NCBI RefSeq assembly: GCF_050433395.1
Contig: NZ_JBNPXH010000002.1
Coordinates: forward strand, 478,896-542,895
Origin: Mobilitalea torta
Lineage (GTDB): Bacteria; Bacillota; Clostridia; Lachnospirales; Lachnospiraceae
DNA length: 64,000 bases
Reading direction: 5' to 3'
A program made the translations under genes and the position numbers. Shown in pieces: positions 17,678-27,163 of this stretch. Below the pieces are notes generated by a model. The model did no database searches. It saw only the letters and a list, made by a program, of their open reading frames with translations, and was not told where the DNA came from. The first letter of the stretch is position 1, and each line of letters opens with the position of its first letter.

Positions 17678-18148
17678 TTAGATACGGGTCTCTCCGGAAA
17701 GGCCGAGATGCTCCAGCAAAGCCATGCATCCGTTCCAGACATCCTCATAGGTCTTTTCAAAATCTCCGGTATACCAAGGATCATCCACATCCCGGCCTTC
17801 CCCGGTAAAATCGAGAAGCTTGTACAGCTTATTCCCGGCATCCTTCCCGATCATACGGTTCATATTAGCCATATTCCGCTGATCCATGCCTATAATATAA
17901 TCATAATACCGGCCATCCGATCCGGTCAGCTGGCGGGCAGATTTCCCTTCGGAGGATATTCCGTGCCGGCTGAGGATTCGCCGGGTTCCCGGATGAACCG
18001 GATTGCCGATCTCCTCTGTGCTTGTAGCAGCGGATGCAATCTCAAAGAGATGCCCGATCCCCTTCTTTTTCACCAGATCCTTAAAAACAAACTCCGCCAT
18101 AGGGGAACGGCAGATGTTGCCGTGACAGACAAATAATATCTTTACCAT
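17678..18148 (-). CDS. Low-molecular-weight protein-tyrosine-phosphatase
   Basis: A 156-residue cytoplasmic enzyme that removes phosphate from protein tyrosine. The catalytic CX5R loop is seen at the N-terminus (VCHGNICRSP), and the general-acid DPWY lies near residue 122. I start at the ATG at 18148, which has GGAGG 10 nt upstream; a TTG three codons earlier is too close to it. No tyrosine-kinase gene is nearby, so its target is unknown. The 41-nt gap to the upstream XdhC-like gene allows co-transcription. Confidence 0.92.
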   Translation of the reverse strand: MVKILFVCHGNICRSPMAEFVFKDLVKKKGIGHLFEIASAATSTEEIGNPVHPGTRRILSRHGISSEGKSARQLTGSDGRYYDYIIGMDQRNMANMNRMIGKDAGNKLYKLLDFTGEGRDVDDPWYTGDFEKTYEDVWNGCMALLEHLGLSGETRI

Positions 18149-18198
18149 ATATCTCAAACCTCCGTCAAAACAATAAACTCAAATTAATCCCGGGCAGG

Positions 18199-19221
18199 TC
18201 AGACCGGCTCAATAAACAGCGAAATAATTCCTCCGCATACCATTCCTTCCTCTGCATCATTTCCGGTCATGTCCACCGTTATCAAGGCCGGTATTCCGTC
18301 ATCCATGCACTGTATCGCCTTCTGTCTTGCTTCCGCTTCAACGCATCCGCCGCCGATGGTATCTATGATTGTCCCATCTTTTAAGACCAACATCTTGGTT
18401 CCTATGCCTCTGGGGGCGGAGCCCTTTCTGGCTACAATCGTCACCAGCGCCTTGGGTATCTCCTTGTATTCCTCACTGTCCAGACATTTCAGCAGCTGTT
18501 TGGAATAGCCTGAACCGGCCTGGACGGAATTCTTTACCTGAATGATCTCGGCCATGATGGCAACCGCAATTTCTGCCGGTGTCTCCGCTTTGATGTCCAG
18601 GCCGATGGGGGAATAGAGCTGGTCCAGCCTGGTCTGGTCAACCCCCTTCTCAATCAGAGCCTCCTTCACGGTGCGAACTCTTACCTTGCTCCCGATCATT
18701 CCTATATACCGGTTTTCTTTTTGAAGGATGCTTTCCAGACAAACCTGGTCATGGCGGTGCCCTCTTGTGACTACGACAAAAAAGGTGCTGATATCTCCCG
18801 GAATCTGACTGAGGGCATGCTCAAACTCATCACACAGAACCCGATCCGCTCCCGCCTCCCTGGCATTGTTGGCAAACTGGGGACGGTCATCGATTACTGT
18901 CACCTGGAAACCCAGCATCTTACTGATTTGTATTACCGGTATGGAAATATGGCCTGCCCCGCAGATCACTATTTTATATTCGTCCTGCAGGGGTTCAATA
19001 TAGACACGGCTGTCTTCCGTCTCAATCATCGCGGTTCCCTTGGGAATCCGGCCTGCCACACTGTTCCATAATTCCAATTCCTTTGTGGCATACACTATCT
19101 CACTGTCAAGGAAAACGGCCTTTTCCCCCATTGATTTCCCATGGATCACCGTCGCGACATGATAGTTCTTATCCTTTTCTATTGAATTAATATACTGATA
19201 AAATCCCATGGCAGCCTCCAT
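18199..19221 (-). CDS. XdhC/CoxI-family molybdoenzyme maturation protein
   Basis: A 340-residue protein. A nucleotide-binding Rossmann motif (IVICGAGHISIPVIQ, near 84) is followed by VTRGHRHDQVCLE and MIGSKVRVRTVKEAL, typical of XdhC. The C-terminal block ALVTIVARKGSAPRGIGTKML and GGGCVEAEA is the CoxI-type domain, here placed after the Rossmann domain. The family inserts sulfurated molybdenum cofactor into xanthine dehydrogenase-like hydroxylases. No hydroxylase gene is in the window, so the client lies elsewhere. AGGAGA lies 9 nt before the ATG. Confidence 0.85.
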   Translation of the reverse strand: MEAAMGFYQYINSIEKDKNYHVATVIHGKSMGEKAVFLDSEIVYATKELELWNSVAGRIPKGTAMIETEDSRVYIEPLQDEYKIVICGAGHISIPVIQISKMLGFQVTVIDDRPQFANNAREAGADRVLCDEFEHALSQIPGDISTFFVVVTRGHRHDQVCLESILQKENRYIGMIGSKVRVRTVKEALIEKGVDQTRLDQLYSPIGLDIKAETPAEIAVAIMAEIIQVKNSVQAGSGYSKQLLKCLDSEEYKEIPKALVTIVARKGSAPRGIGTKMLVLKDGTIIDTIGGGCVEAEARQKAIQCMDDGIPALITVDMTGNDAEEGMVCGGIISLFIEPV

Positions 19222-19243
19222 TCTGACTTATCTCCTTCTCTCA

Positions 19244-19993
19244 TTATCCCCAGTCTTTGATCTTCTTCAATCCTTCGACGGGATCTTCCGAAGGATAATA
19301 TTCCAGCCCGATATATCCCTGATATCCTGCTGCCACTAAGCTTTTCAGCACCTGCGGATATGCGATCTCTCCGTTGTCCGGCTCATGCCTTCCCGGATTC
19401 CCGGCCACATGCACATGCCCTATTTTATCAACCAGCTTTGTACTGCGCCGGATAATATCCCCTTCCATGATCTGCTGATGGTAATAATCAAACAGCATCT
19501 TAATCCTGGGGGATTTCACTTCACCAAGGATATCGGCTGCCACCTGGGAGGACCATAGAAAGTAACCCATATGATCAATTGTGGTGTTCAACGGTTCAAT
19601 AACCAATGTAATATCCCGGTTTTCAAGCAGAGGAATACATTCCAGCAATCCATCCCGGATACTCCTTTTCTGTATCTCGAACGTCTCCCCTGTATCGCCG
19701 CCCACCTGGGAGATAATACAGCGGCAGTCCAAAAGTTCGGCCGTCTCAATGGTTTCCTTAAGTCCCTTCCTGTATTCAGTCCGTTTGCTGCTGTCCGTCA
19801 GACTTATAAACCGGGTACAGATGGCTGCTATATTCACCTTGTTCTCTAACCGGCTCCTGTTGATGGATGCCAGGTCCTTATCCCACCAGGACCAGAATTC
19901 CACCGCCTCATAGCCCAATGCTCCTGCCGTGCCAATCGCATCCGCCGTGCTCATATTCCTCAGAACGCTGTCGGTACAAATTGAAAATTTCAT
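19244..19993 (-). CDS. Sugar phosphate isomerase/epimerase, TIM barrel
   Basis: A 249-residue protein of the xylose-isomerase-like TIM barrel family, close in pattern to hydroxypyruvate isomerase. Metal-binding residues appear in LVIEPLN (near 130), MLFDYYHQQ (near 165), HVHVAGNPGRHEPDNG (near 193) and GLEYYPS. It would isomerise a keto/aldehyde acid or sugar in the cytoplasm. It is 22 nt before the XdhC-like gene; a link to purine or glyoxylate breakdown is possible but unproven. Confidence 0.83.
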   Translation of the reverse strand: MKFSICTDSVLRNMSTADAIGTAGALGYEAVEFWSWWDKDLASINRSRLENKVNIAAICTRFISLTDSSKRTEYRKGLKETIETAELLDCRCIISQVGGDTGETFEIQKRSIRDGLLECIPLLENRDITLVIEPLNTTIDHMGYFLWSSQVAADILGEVKSPRIKMLFDYYHQQIMEGDIIRRSTKLVDKIGHVHVAGNPGRHEPDNGEIAYPQVLKSLVAAGYQGYIGLEYYPSEDPVEGLKKIKDWG

Positions 19994-20027
19994 TTCGTTT
20001 CCTCCGTTTCCCCACTTCGATATGTAT

Positions 20028-20906
20028 TTATTCTATCATTGCTTCTTCCTGCCGCCCCTGGGCCTCCGGAAGATTCGATATCACCAGCGCCGCCAGGATA
20101 ACCGCACTGCCCAGCACCATGCGCAAGGTCATGACCTCATGCAGTATTATGACGGAAAATATAGTTCCAAATACGGATTCCATTGACATAATAATTGCCG
20201 CCTTCGTTTCCTCCACATATTTCTGGCATGTAGTTTGAAGCAGATAGCAGACGGTTGTGCTGACCACACCCAGATAAAGCACACTCAATCCGCCCTTGGC
20301 TGTAATCTCAAACTGCATCTCTCCTGAGCCTGCCATACACACTGCCGACAGCAAGAATGCAGTTGCCATCTGAATAAAATTCAACACGGCAACCCGGTAT
20401 TTCTTAACAAATTCCCCGGTAAGGAATATCTGAAAGGCAAATCCTACGGCGCAGATCAGGGTTAATCCGTCCCCAATCCCCATGGAGAATTTCCCGTCCA
20501 GGGACAGCAAGGCCACTCCGCCCACCGACATCAGAGCACCGGCAACGCCTCTTATTCCCACCCTCTTCTTTAAAATCAGGAATGCAATAAAGGGCACCAT
20601 CACCACATTTAAGGCTGTTAAAAACGCGTTCTTGGATGGCGTTGTATATTGCAGCCCGACAATCTGAAACACAAATCCGGCAAAGAGAGTGACTCCCATA
20701 AGCCCCCCGGCCAATGCCTCTTTTTTTGTAATTCCCTTGAGGGAACGAATACTCACCGCCCCCATAAGAACCGTTCCCAGTAAAAACCTCGCTGTCAGAA
20801 TCTGAAACGGATGCAGGCTCTCCAATGCCATATCACTGGCAACAAAGCCCCCGCCCCATATAACTGTCACTATGATAAGACCGCCGATTGCCAGTCTGTT
20901 TTTCAT
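20028..20906 (-). CDS. EamA/DMT-family transporter
   Basis: A 292-residue membrane protein with ten hydrophobic segments in two repeats, each typical of EamA (IWGGGFVASDMAL early; VVSTTVCYLLQTTCQKYVEETKAAIIMSMESVFG late). It exports or imports small metabolites; the substrate cannot be read. I start at the ATG at 20906, 8 nt after AGGAGG, rather than the ATG two codons upstream. Confidence 0.86.
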   Translation of the reverse strand: MKNRLAIGGLIIVTVIWGGGFVASDMALESLHPFQILTARFLLGTVLMGAVSIRSLKGITKKEALAGGLMGVTLFAGFVFQIVGLQYTTPSKNAFLTALNVVMVPFIAFLILKKRVGIRGVAGALMSVGGVALLSLDGKFSMGIGDGLTLICAVGFAFQIFLTGEFVKKYRVAVLNFIQMATAFLLSAVCMAGSGEMQFEITAKGGLSVLYLGVVSTTVCYLLQTTCQKYVEETKAAIIMSMESVFGTIFSVIILHEVMTLRMVLGSAVILAALVISNLPEAQGRQEEAMIE

Positions 20907-20969
20907 TCCCATGTCCTCCTGCGTTTACCAAAGAGGATGCTGCAAATTTACAGCACCCCCTCAGACTTT

Positions 20970-22145
20970 TTATTTTTCAAGAGCGGCCAGCTTCGCCTCC
21001 GCTTCCTCCTTCGTATCTCCAAAAACGAATTGATACAGTGCCACACGGTTCTTCTGCCAGTTCAGGATCAGAGGATAGCCGATCCCATTGGCTTTCTTCG
21101 GAGCATCAAAGGCTCCGTCTACCGGAATACGGGAGGTCTCCATCTTCGTGATCCGGTTCTCCACTACCGCTTCCATTGCCCGCTCTATCTGCTTCTGGGA
21201 CAGATTCGTTGTAACATAACCCAAGCCCTTTTTTGTAATAGGAAGAAGCTGAAGCATATTTCTCGGTGCCACATAGCTGTCAAACATGGCTTTTAAAACT
21301 CTCTGCTGACGCACAATACGCCCATAATCACTGTTTGCGCCGCCCAGAGTCTTCACCTTACGGACACGGCAATATCCCATAGCCTGGTTGCCGTTGAGCT
21401 TATTGACTCCGGCATGGACATTCCGATTCGCCTTCTTGGAAATATAATTGGTCTTGTTCAGATAGGCGGCTTCCTCTTTCCCCAGCTCAATCGTGACTCC
21501 GCCTAACATATCCACGATCTCCTCGAAGGATTCAAAGTCAACGGAAGCATAGCCGTCAATCTGTATCTTATAGTTGGTTTCGATAGTCTGAATCAACAGC
21601 GCAGCTCCGCCCTTGGCATAAGCGGAATTCAGCTTATTGGGCTTATGGTCCGGTATGTCCACATAGCTGTCTCTCAGCAGGGAGGTAAGCTTCACCGTGT
21701 TATCCTTCGTATTAATGGACGCAATCATCATGGAATCCGTATTTCTTGCTCCGCCAAACTTCTCTATTCCGAAGATCAGATAGTTTGTCACATAATCCTC
21801 ATGGCGCGCCCCCGGCATATGCTGGATATCACTTGTCTCGTCCTCTTCGCCCTCCGTATTATCCATGTTCTGATATACAAAGTTGCCCGCAGCCCGGTAA
21901 ATGACACTCCGTCCCGCCTTCGTCCCCAGCACAAGTCCCATACATACCAGCAACAGCACCATAATAACGGTAACGGTCTTAAGAGCGCGCTTCTTACGCC
22001 GGGACTTCTTACTCTTTCCCTTTCTCTTCGGCCCTCCTCCCTGCTCTGAGAATTCCTCTCTTTGCCGGGGCTCCTGCTGTTCTTCCTGCATGATTTCCAA
22101 GACCTGCTGTCCCAGCAGTTCTTCCTGTTCCTTTCTATTCTGCAT
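20970..22145 (-). CDS. LytR-CpsA-Psr (LCP) family cell-wall glycopolymer transferase
   Basis: About 391 residues: a charged cytoplasmic head to about residue 55, one membrane segment (VIMVLLLVCMGLVLGTKAG), then an extracellular LCP domain. Diagnostic stretches are ARNTDSMMIASINTKDNTVKL, TSLLRDSYVDIPDH, KLNSAYAKGG and the MGYCRVRKV motif with catalytic Arg/Asp residues. It would attach teichoic-acid-like or capsular polymers to peptidoglycan. The start is chosen at 22145, 8 nt after GAGG; 22154 is possible. Confidence 0.9.
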   Translation of the reverse strand: MQNRKEQEELLGQQVLEIMQEEQQEPRQREEFSEQGGGPKRKGKSKKSRRKKRALKTVTVIMVLLLVCMGLVLGTKAGRSVIYRAAGNFVYQNMDNTEGEEDETSDIQHMPGARHEDYVTNYLIFGIEKFGGARNTDSMMIASINTKDNTVKLTSLLRDSYVDIPDHKPNKLNSAYAKGGAALLIQTIETNYKIQIDGYASVDFESFEEIVDMLGGVTIELGKEEAAYLNKTNYISKKANRNVHAGVNKLNGNQAMGYCRVRKVKTLGGANSDYGRIVRQQRVLKAMFDSYVAPRNMLQLLPITKKGLGYVTTNLSQKQIERAMEAVVENRITKMETSRIPVDGAFDAPKKANGIGYPLILNWQKNRVALYQFVFGDTKEEAEAKLAALEK

Positions 22146-22261
22146 TTCATTCACCTCGTTATCTGTCTCAATACTTATCCAATACTGCTGCTATCCCCAA
22201 TGTCGTCATTCTATCATAAAACCGCAAAATAATAAAGCATTATTGTGTGGCATCCAACTCT

Positions 22262-24613
22262 TTACAGATTAACATAGACAATCTGCTCCGCATTGGCACA
22301 AGCCTGCAAATCCTTCTCCGTTTCCCTCCACCAATCCGCAAATTCCGCATCGCAGCGAAGCTCCAGCCGCTCCATCCCGGCACGCATGGACAGATTGTTC
22401 TCCGACTTGAATCTGCGAATTCCGGCAACAGTTTCCATAACGCTTTTCCCAAAGCTGAGAATATCTTTATCCACCGCTTCCGGCCTCTCCCACAGGGTAG
22501 TATGAATCGATTCCGCCCCTTCGTGCTGCCTGAAAAATTCCGAATAAATGTATTCCGTAATATGCGGAACATAGATGGCATACATTTTTAAGATATTCAG
22601 GAGCGCATAATAGAGGGCGTACTGGCCCGAACGCCGTTCCTCCTGCCCATGCACCTCCGGCTGATACAGTCTGGCTTTCACGATTTCAATATAATTATCA
22701 CAGAAATCCCTCCAGAACAGCTCATCAAGCTCGTGGCGGGCCTGACCGATTTCATATTCCTTCAGCAGCTCTGTCACCCGGATCACGGTTTCCTTCATGC
22801 GCTCCAGCATCCAGCGGTCAATGGGCATAAGAGCCGGAACCAGGGATAAATCCAGGTCCGTGAGATGGGATATGGCAAATTTCGATGCATTCCACAGCTT
22901 GGTGATAAACCGTTTCGATATGGTAAGCTCATCGGCGTCAAAGAAGGTATCCGTGCCCAGCCGTGCATTTGCCGACCAGTAACGCAGCACATCCGACGAA
23001 TGCGCTTCAATCAGGGCCGCCGGATCGAGAGCGGAATTATTCTTGGATTTGCTGATCTTCTCCCCTTTCTTCGCAAGGACAAAGCCATTAATCATCAGAT
23101 CCTTCCAGGGGATATCCCCGGTATGGTAAAGGCTTCGGACAATAGAATAAAAGGTCCAGGTCCGGATGATTTCATGGGCGTGGGTTCTCATGCTCATGGG
23201 GGTCAGGCGGATGCCGGTTCTCTGGTTGATCTGAGGTGTGACCGACGAGGTGGCCCAGGTATCAAAAACAGCGCTTTCCGGTACAAATTCCCTGCAGCCG
23301 CATTGGCAAATGCCGTCATACTCCGTCTCCAGAGGATTCACGGGAAGCTGCTCCAGCCTTGCATATACGGCCTTCTTGCAGGCCTTGCAGTACCAGACCG
23401 GGAAGGGAACGCCGAAATAACGCTGGCGGGAAATGCACCAGTCCCATTTCAGATTTTCAACCCAGGAGATATAACGGTTTTTCATGTGAGCCGGATACCA
23501 GTTAATACGGTCGGCCGCCTCCAGAAACTTATCCTTATCCGTCAGAATATCGATGTACCACTGCCGGGAGGGAATAATCTCAACCTCCTTTCCGCAGCGC
23601 TCATGGGTAGCAACCGTATGGGTGATGGGTTCGGATTTATGAAGCAGCCCTTCTTCCTCCAGCAGCCGGATTATTTCCTTCCTGGCCGCCTTAACCTTCA
23701 TTCCTCCGATCAAGGGAACATCCCCGGATATTGTACCGTCCGGCAGAATAACCCTGCGGTACGGCAGCTGATGGTCTCTGACCCATTCGGCGTCGGTGCT
23801 GTCGCCGAAGGTCGCGCACATAACAACACCGGTTCCTTTCTCGATCCCGGCCTTTTCATCTGCCAAAACCGGAATCTCATAATGATAGAGGGGAACGGCC
23901 GCCTTCTTCCCGATGATATCCTGATACCGTTCATCCTCCGGGTTGACGAAGAGGCAGACACATCCGTACAAAAGCTCCGGCCTCGTTGTGGCAACAAGGA
24001 CCGCCCGGCCTTCCACCATAAAGGGAATATAGTTGAAGGTGCTGTCCACGTCGGCAGTGTCCAGCTCCGCCTGGGCAATGGAGGTCTGGCATTCCGTACA
24101 CCAGAGCACCGGGGACTCCTTTGTGTAAGCCTTATCCATTTTCACCAGCTCAAGAAAGAGTTCCTGGGAAATCCTTCTGACATCCGGGCTGATGGTTTCA
24201 TACTGCATGGACCAGTCAACGGAAAACCCCAGGGACTTCCACAATCCTTTAAATTCCGTTTCATATTTTTCTGTAGTCGCTTTGCATTTTTCAATAAATT
24301 CACTTCTCGGCAAATCCTTGGCATAGATGCCTTCCTCGCGTTCTACCAGGCGCTCCGTCGGCAGCCCGTTGTCATCAAAGCCAAAGGGATAGAAGACATT
24401 ATCGCCCTGCATTCTGCGAAACCGTGCGATCATCTCTGCCTGGGCGTAGGAAAAAAGATGACCGATATGCAGACTTCCGCTGACTGTGGGCGGCGGCGTG
24501 TCAATGGAATATACCTCTCCCTGATGCTCCGGCTTAAATTTGTAAATCTGCTTTTCTTCCCAGAACTCCTGCATTTGCTTCTCAATCTGATTTGCATTGT
24601 AGTGCTTTTCCAT
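22262..24613 (-). CDS. valS: Valyl-tRNA synthetase
   Basis: A 783-residue class I synthetase charging tRNA-Val. The HIGH signature is in PTVSGSLHIGHLFSYAQAE, the editing domain has TTRPELLYG and GTGVVMCATFGD, the valine-type pocket shows WATSSVTPQINQRTG, and KISKSKNN is the KMSKS loop. A C-terminal anticodon-binding helical domain follows. I start at ATG 24613 (MEKHYNANQ) with GGAGG upstream. The longer open frame to 24649 runs into the leader. Expression is controlled by the T-box leader just upstream. Confidence 0.95.
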   Translation of the reverse strand: MEKHYNANQIEKQMQEFWEEKQIYKFKPEHQGEVYSIDTPPPTVSGSLHIGHLFSYAQAEMIARFRRMQGDNVFYPFGFDDNGLPTERLVEREEGIYAKDLPRSEFIEKCKATTEKYETEFKGLWKSLGFSVDWSMQYETISPDVRRISQELFLELVKMDKAYTKESPVLWCTECQTSIAQAELDTADVDSTFNYIPFMVEGRAVLVATTRPELLYGCVCLFVNPEDERYQDIIGKKAAVPLYHYEIPVLADEKAGIEKGTGVVMCATFGDSTDAEWVRDHQLPYRRVILPDGTISGDVPLIGGMKVKAARKEIIRLLEEEGLLHKSEPITHTVATHERCGKEVEIIPSRQWYIDILTDKDKFLEAADRINWYPAHMKNRYISWVENLKWDWCISRQRYFGVPFPVWYCKACKKAVYARLEQLPVNPLETEYDGICQCGCREFVPESAVFDTWATSSVTPQINQRTGIRLTPMSMRTHAHEIIRTWTFYSIVRSLYHTGDIPWKDLMINGFVLAKKGEKISKSKNNSALDPAALIEAHSSDVLRYWSANARLGTDTFFDADELTISKRFITKLWNASKFAISHLTDLDLSLVPALMPIDRWMLERMKETVIRVTELLKEYEIGQARHELDELFWRDFCDNYIEIVKARLYQPEVHGQEERRSGQYALYYALLNILKMYAIYVPHITEYIYSEFFRQHEGAESIHTTLWERPEAVDKDILSFGKSVMETVAGIRRFKSENNLSMRAGMERLELRCDAEFADWWRETEKDLQACANAEQIVYVNL

Positions 24614-24649
24614 GCGAATACCTCCAAAGATTTTAGTGATTGAACACAA

Positions 24650-24985
24650 TAAAAACGCCCTAAAGCAACTGATATTACAGTTGCTTTAGGGCGAACATTG
24701 CGTCCGTGGTACCACCTAAATTCAGAGAATACTCTCTGCACTCTGCCAATACGGGACAGATGAAGCCCATCTCTCCGATATCGTTTTCCAATGACGGCGG
24801 AAATCCCGTTGAAGTCTACAGGGAAGAATATCACAGGAATGAACCCGATCCTTACCTTCCGTTCGGTTCACAGCTCAGAGGCTACTTCCATGTTTTCTTC
24901 ACGAAGGCTTCCACCAGCCGCCTTCTCTCTTTGCATCCGATCAACATGTACTCCTCCTCGTCAATGCCTTTATTGTATTCAATTT
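24650..24985 (-). promoter_or_regulatory. T-box riboswitch leader of valS
   Basis: The conserved T-box sequence AGGTGGTACCACGG is present (24704-24717, minus strand). It is followed by a 16-bp terminator stem (24656-24671 with 24678-24693) and a TTTTT run. Uncharged tRNA-Val would pair with the leader and prevent termination. A GUA triplet at 24883-24885 in a purine-rich loop of stem I is my candidate specifier codon (Val). The 5' end is approximate. Confidence 0.9.
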
Positions 24986-24990
24986 TCATC

Positions 24991-25019
24991 AGTATAACCT
25001 GTTTTGTAAAAATAATCAA
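24991..25019 (-). promoter_or_regulatory. Promoter of the valS leader
   Basis: Minus strand TTGATT (25014-25019) lies 17 nt before TATACT (24991-24996), just upstream of the T-box leader. Confidence 0.7.
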
Positions 25020-25076
25020 GTATTAATCTTAATCGAATTTGCAGACACTATTAAAAAGCGAAAGGAGCCATCTATT

Positions 25077-25253
25077 ATGAATAACAAGGATATTTCTTCA
25101 AAAAAGCAGGGCAGTGCTGCCGGCGGCAATATCACTAATAAAAATGTCACCCACACAGATCACCGTTCAAAAACCGCATCCAACAGCGCTTACAATGATC
25201 CATTCTACACCCCTCCGGGTGAAGGGCCGAAGCCCCGGATCACATCGAATTAA
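25077..25253 (+). CDS. Small hydrophilic protein, 58 residues, unknown function
   Basis: A short gene with a good ribosome site (AAAGGAG, 8 nt before ATG). It runs divergently from valS and is closed by a strong terminator at 25264. The product starts MNNKDISSKKQGSAAGG, is rich in Asn, Ser, Lys and Gly, has no hydrophobic segment, and ends with a Pro-rich DPFYTPPGEGPKPRI stretch. It looks disordered. I do not recognise the family; a spore-associated or small acid-soluble-like role is only a guess. Confidence 0.6.
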   Translation: MNNKDISSKKQGSAAGGNITNKNVTHTDHRSKTASNSAYNDPFYTPPGEGPKPRITSN

Positions 25254-25263
25254 ACAACATCTG

Positions 25264-25296
25264 AAAAGGGACAGCCTGGTTCAGGCTGCCCCTTTT
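25264..25296. terminator. Bidirectional rho-independent terminator
   Basis: AAAAGGG-ACAGCCTG pairs with CAGGCTG-CCCCTTTT around a GTT loop. It ends both the small plus-strand gene and the minus-strand MCP gene that stops at 25323. Confidence 0.75.
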
Positions 25297-25322
25297 CAAG
25301 CGGTGTCAGGCACCTTTCCCTA

Positions 25323-27143
25323 TCAATACTTTCCCAGTCCCACGCCGTCAGATAAGGCTTTTGCGCCAATCATATCTACCCCTGTCAAGTCCGGCTTTGT
25401 ATTCCTTCTGAATTGCCTCTCTCCCGCCAGCTTGAATTTACCTACCTCCTGGCGCAGCATAGCGGCCTGGGCCGACATCTCTTCGCTGGTAGCGGAATTC
25501 TCCTGGGCTGTGGCAGCATTGGTCTGTACAACGGTGGAAATTTGGGAAAGTCCCTGCCTGATCTGCCCGATGGCGCCGTTTTGCTCTTCAATGGACTGCT
25601 CCATCCTTCCAAAGCTCTCTGTCACCTCAGCAGAACTGGTTTCCACATTTTTCAATATCTTTGCCGTTCGTCCTGTGATCTCCGCACCCCTGGCCACAGT
25701 AGCCACCGAATGCTCAATCAGCTCTGTTGTCTGTTTGGCTGCCTCACCCGACTTTGCGGCAAGAGTCCGCACCTCCTCCGCTACCACTGCGAAGCCCTTG
25801 CCGGCACTTCCGGCACGGGCCGCCTCAATTGCGGCATTGAGAGCCAGAATATTAGTCTGGAACGCGATGTCTTCTATTACCTTAGAGATATTGGCAATCT
25901 GGCTCGAAGCGGAGCCGATGTCCGCCATGGCGCGGGTAAGCTGCTCCATATGCTGGTTTCCTTCCTTCACACCTTCAACGGACTTTTGCACTGATTTTGA
26001 TGCAGCTGCAACTGTGGCTGAGTTCTCTGCCGCCTGCTCCGCAATGCTTTCCACCGTAGCAGTCAGCTGCTGTACGGCGGCCGCCTGCTGGGTCGAGCCG
26101 CTGGCCAGCGCCTGCGCTCCGCCGGAGACCTGATCGGATCCGGTTGCCACCTGCTCGGCTGCTACGTCAATATTTCTCAGCGTATCGCTGAGCCTGTCTC
26201 TCATTCTTCGTATAGAATCCAGCATAGGACGGTAATCGCCTACATAACTGTCCTCCGCCTGCGAGTCCAGAGCGAAATTACCCTCGGCAAATGCAGTCAG
26301 CCCGCGTGTAAGATCATTTATGATTGTTTTCAATGTATCGGCCATCCCCCGGGAGGTCTGCGCCAGCACTCCGATTTCATCCCTTGAGTTTACCTCAATA
26401 TTGACATCCAGATTCCCCCTGGCCAGCTTACCGGTAGCCTCCATAATCATCCCGATCCGCTTTGACAGATTCCTTGCCAGAAGCAGCCCGATCAGCACCG
26501 CAACAATCACTCCGGCTATAATGAATATGCCCATGGTGACCTCGGAGCGCATGGCTGTCTCATCATGGGCTGCCATCTGCTCTATCGCATACGCATTGTT
26601 GGAATCAATCAACGCGTCAATGGCTGCCTCCATATCCTGAGCCAGAGCATGGAGCTCTCCCCCATCACTCAGAATACGATAGGCTTCACTGCGGCGTGCC
26701 GTATCCATACCGATACCGTTCATGAATTCCTTTCGTTTATTGCCAAATGCATTCACAGCGGCTTCAAGATTGGCAACAAGCTTAAGGTCCGCTTCTACCT
26801 CCTCCGGCGGGTATTGTGCAAGAAGGGCTTTGTATTTGTTCAAATTATCATCTATAGTACTTCTATGATCCTGTATGCTGCTGATACAGTCTTCCTTGTC
26901 CGCCGTATTATCGGCCAATATCATTTCAAAGAGGTTAGTCCGCACCTCCTGGAAGGAAGAGCTGATCCGTTCCGTATACTGCAATGCCGCAGTCGTCTCC
27001 GAGTAGGAGGCACGGTACGTCGTACTAACGGTATTCAAGCTGATGATCCCGATTACTCCGATCAGCCCCGCGATTACGGTCACCATCAGGAAGCCGCAGG
27101 TAATTTTAAATCCGATTTTTAAATTACTAAACCATTTTTTCAT
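25323..27143 (-). CDS. Methyl-accepting chemotaxis protein
   Basis: A 606-residue membrane receptor. Two membrane segments (about 10-32 and 200-222) bracket a four-helix-bundle type ligand domain. A HAMP domain (to about 275) is followed by the signalling hairpin with the canonical tip FQTNILALNAAIEAARAGS...GKGFAVVAEEVRTLA and flanking methylation helices. It controls a CheA kinase through CheW. It is co-transcribed with the cheW gene 20 nt upstream. The ligand is unknown. Confidence 0.93.
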   Translation of the reverse strand: MKKWFSNLKIGFKITCGFLMVTVIAGLIGVIGIISLNTVSTTYRASYSETTAALQYTERISSSFQEVRTNLFEMILADNTADKEDCISSIQDHRSTIDDNLNKYKALLAQYPPEEVEADLKLVANLEAAVNAFGNKRKEFMNGIGMDTARRSEAYRILSDGGELHALAQDMEAAIDALIDSNNAYAIEQMAAHDETAMRSEVTMGIFIIAGVIVAVLIGLLLARNLSKRIGMIMEATGKLARGNLDVNIEVNSRDEIGVLAQTSRGMADTLKTIINDLTRGLTAFAEGNFALDSQAEDSYVGDYRPMLDSIRRMRDRLSDTLRNIDVAAEQVATGSDQVSGGAQALASGSTQQAAAVQQLTATVESIAEQAAENSATVAAASKSVQKSVEGVKEGNQHMEQLTRAMADIGSASSQIANISKVIEDIAFQTNILALNAAIEAARAGSAGKGFAVVAEEVRTLAAKSGEAAKQTTELIEHSVATVARGAEITGRTAKILKNVETSSAEVTESFGRMEQSIEEQNGAIGQIRQGLSQISTVVQTNAATAQENSATSEEMSAQAAMLRQEVGKFKLAGERQFRRNTKPDLTGVDMIGAKALSDGVGLGKY

Positions 27144-27163
27144 CTTTTCCGCCCTCCAAAGTT

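Noticed and set aside
17563..17841. 92-codon minus-strand frame overlapping the phosphatase gene
   Set aside because: Overlaps the C-terminal part of the phosphatase in another frame, lacks a ribosome site; its hydrophobic tail is chance.
22865..24643. 592-codon open frame on the plus strand opposite valS
   Set aside because: It mirrors a clear synthetase gene with all motifs intact, has no ribosome site or family pattern, and is explained by codon bias of valS.
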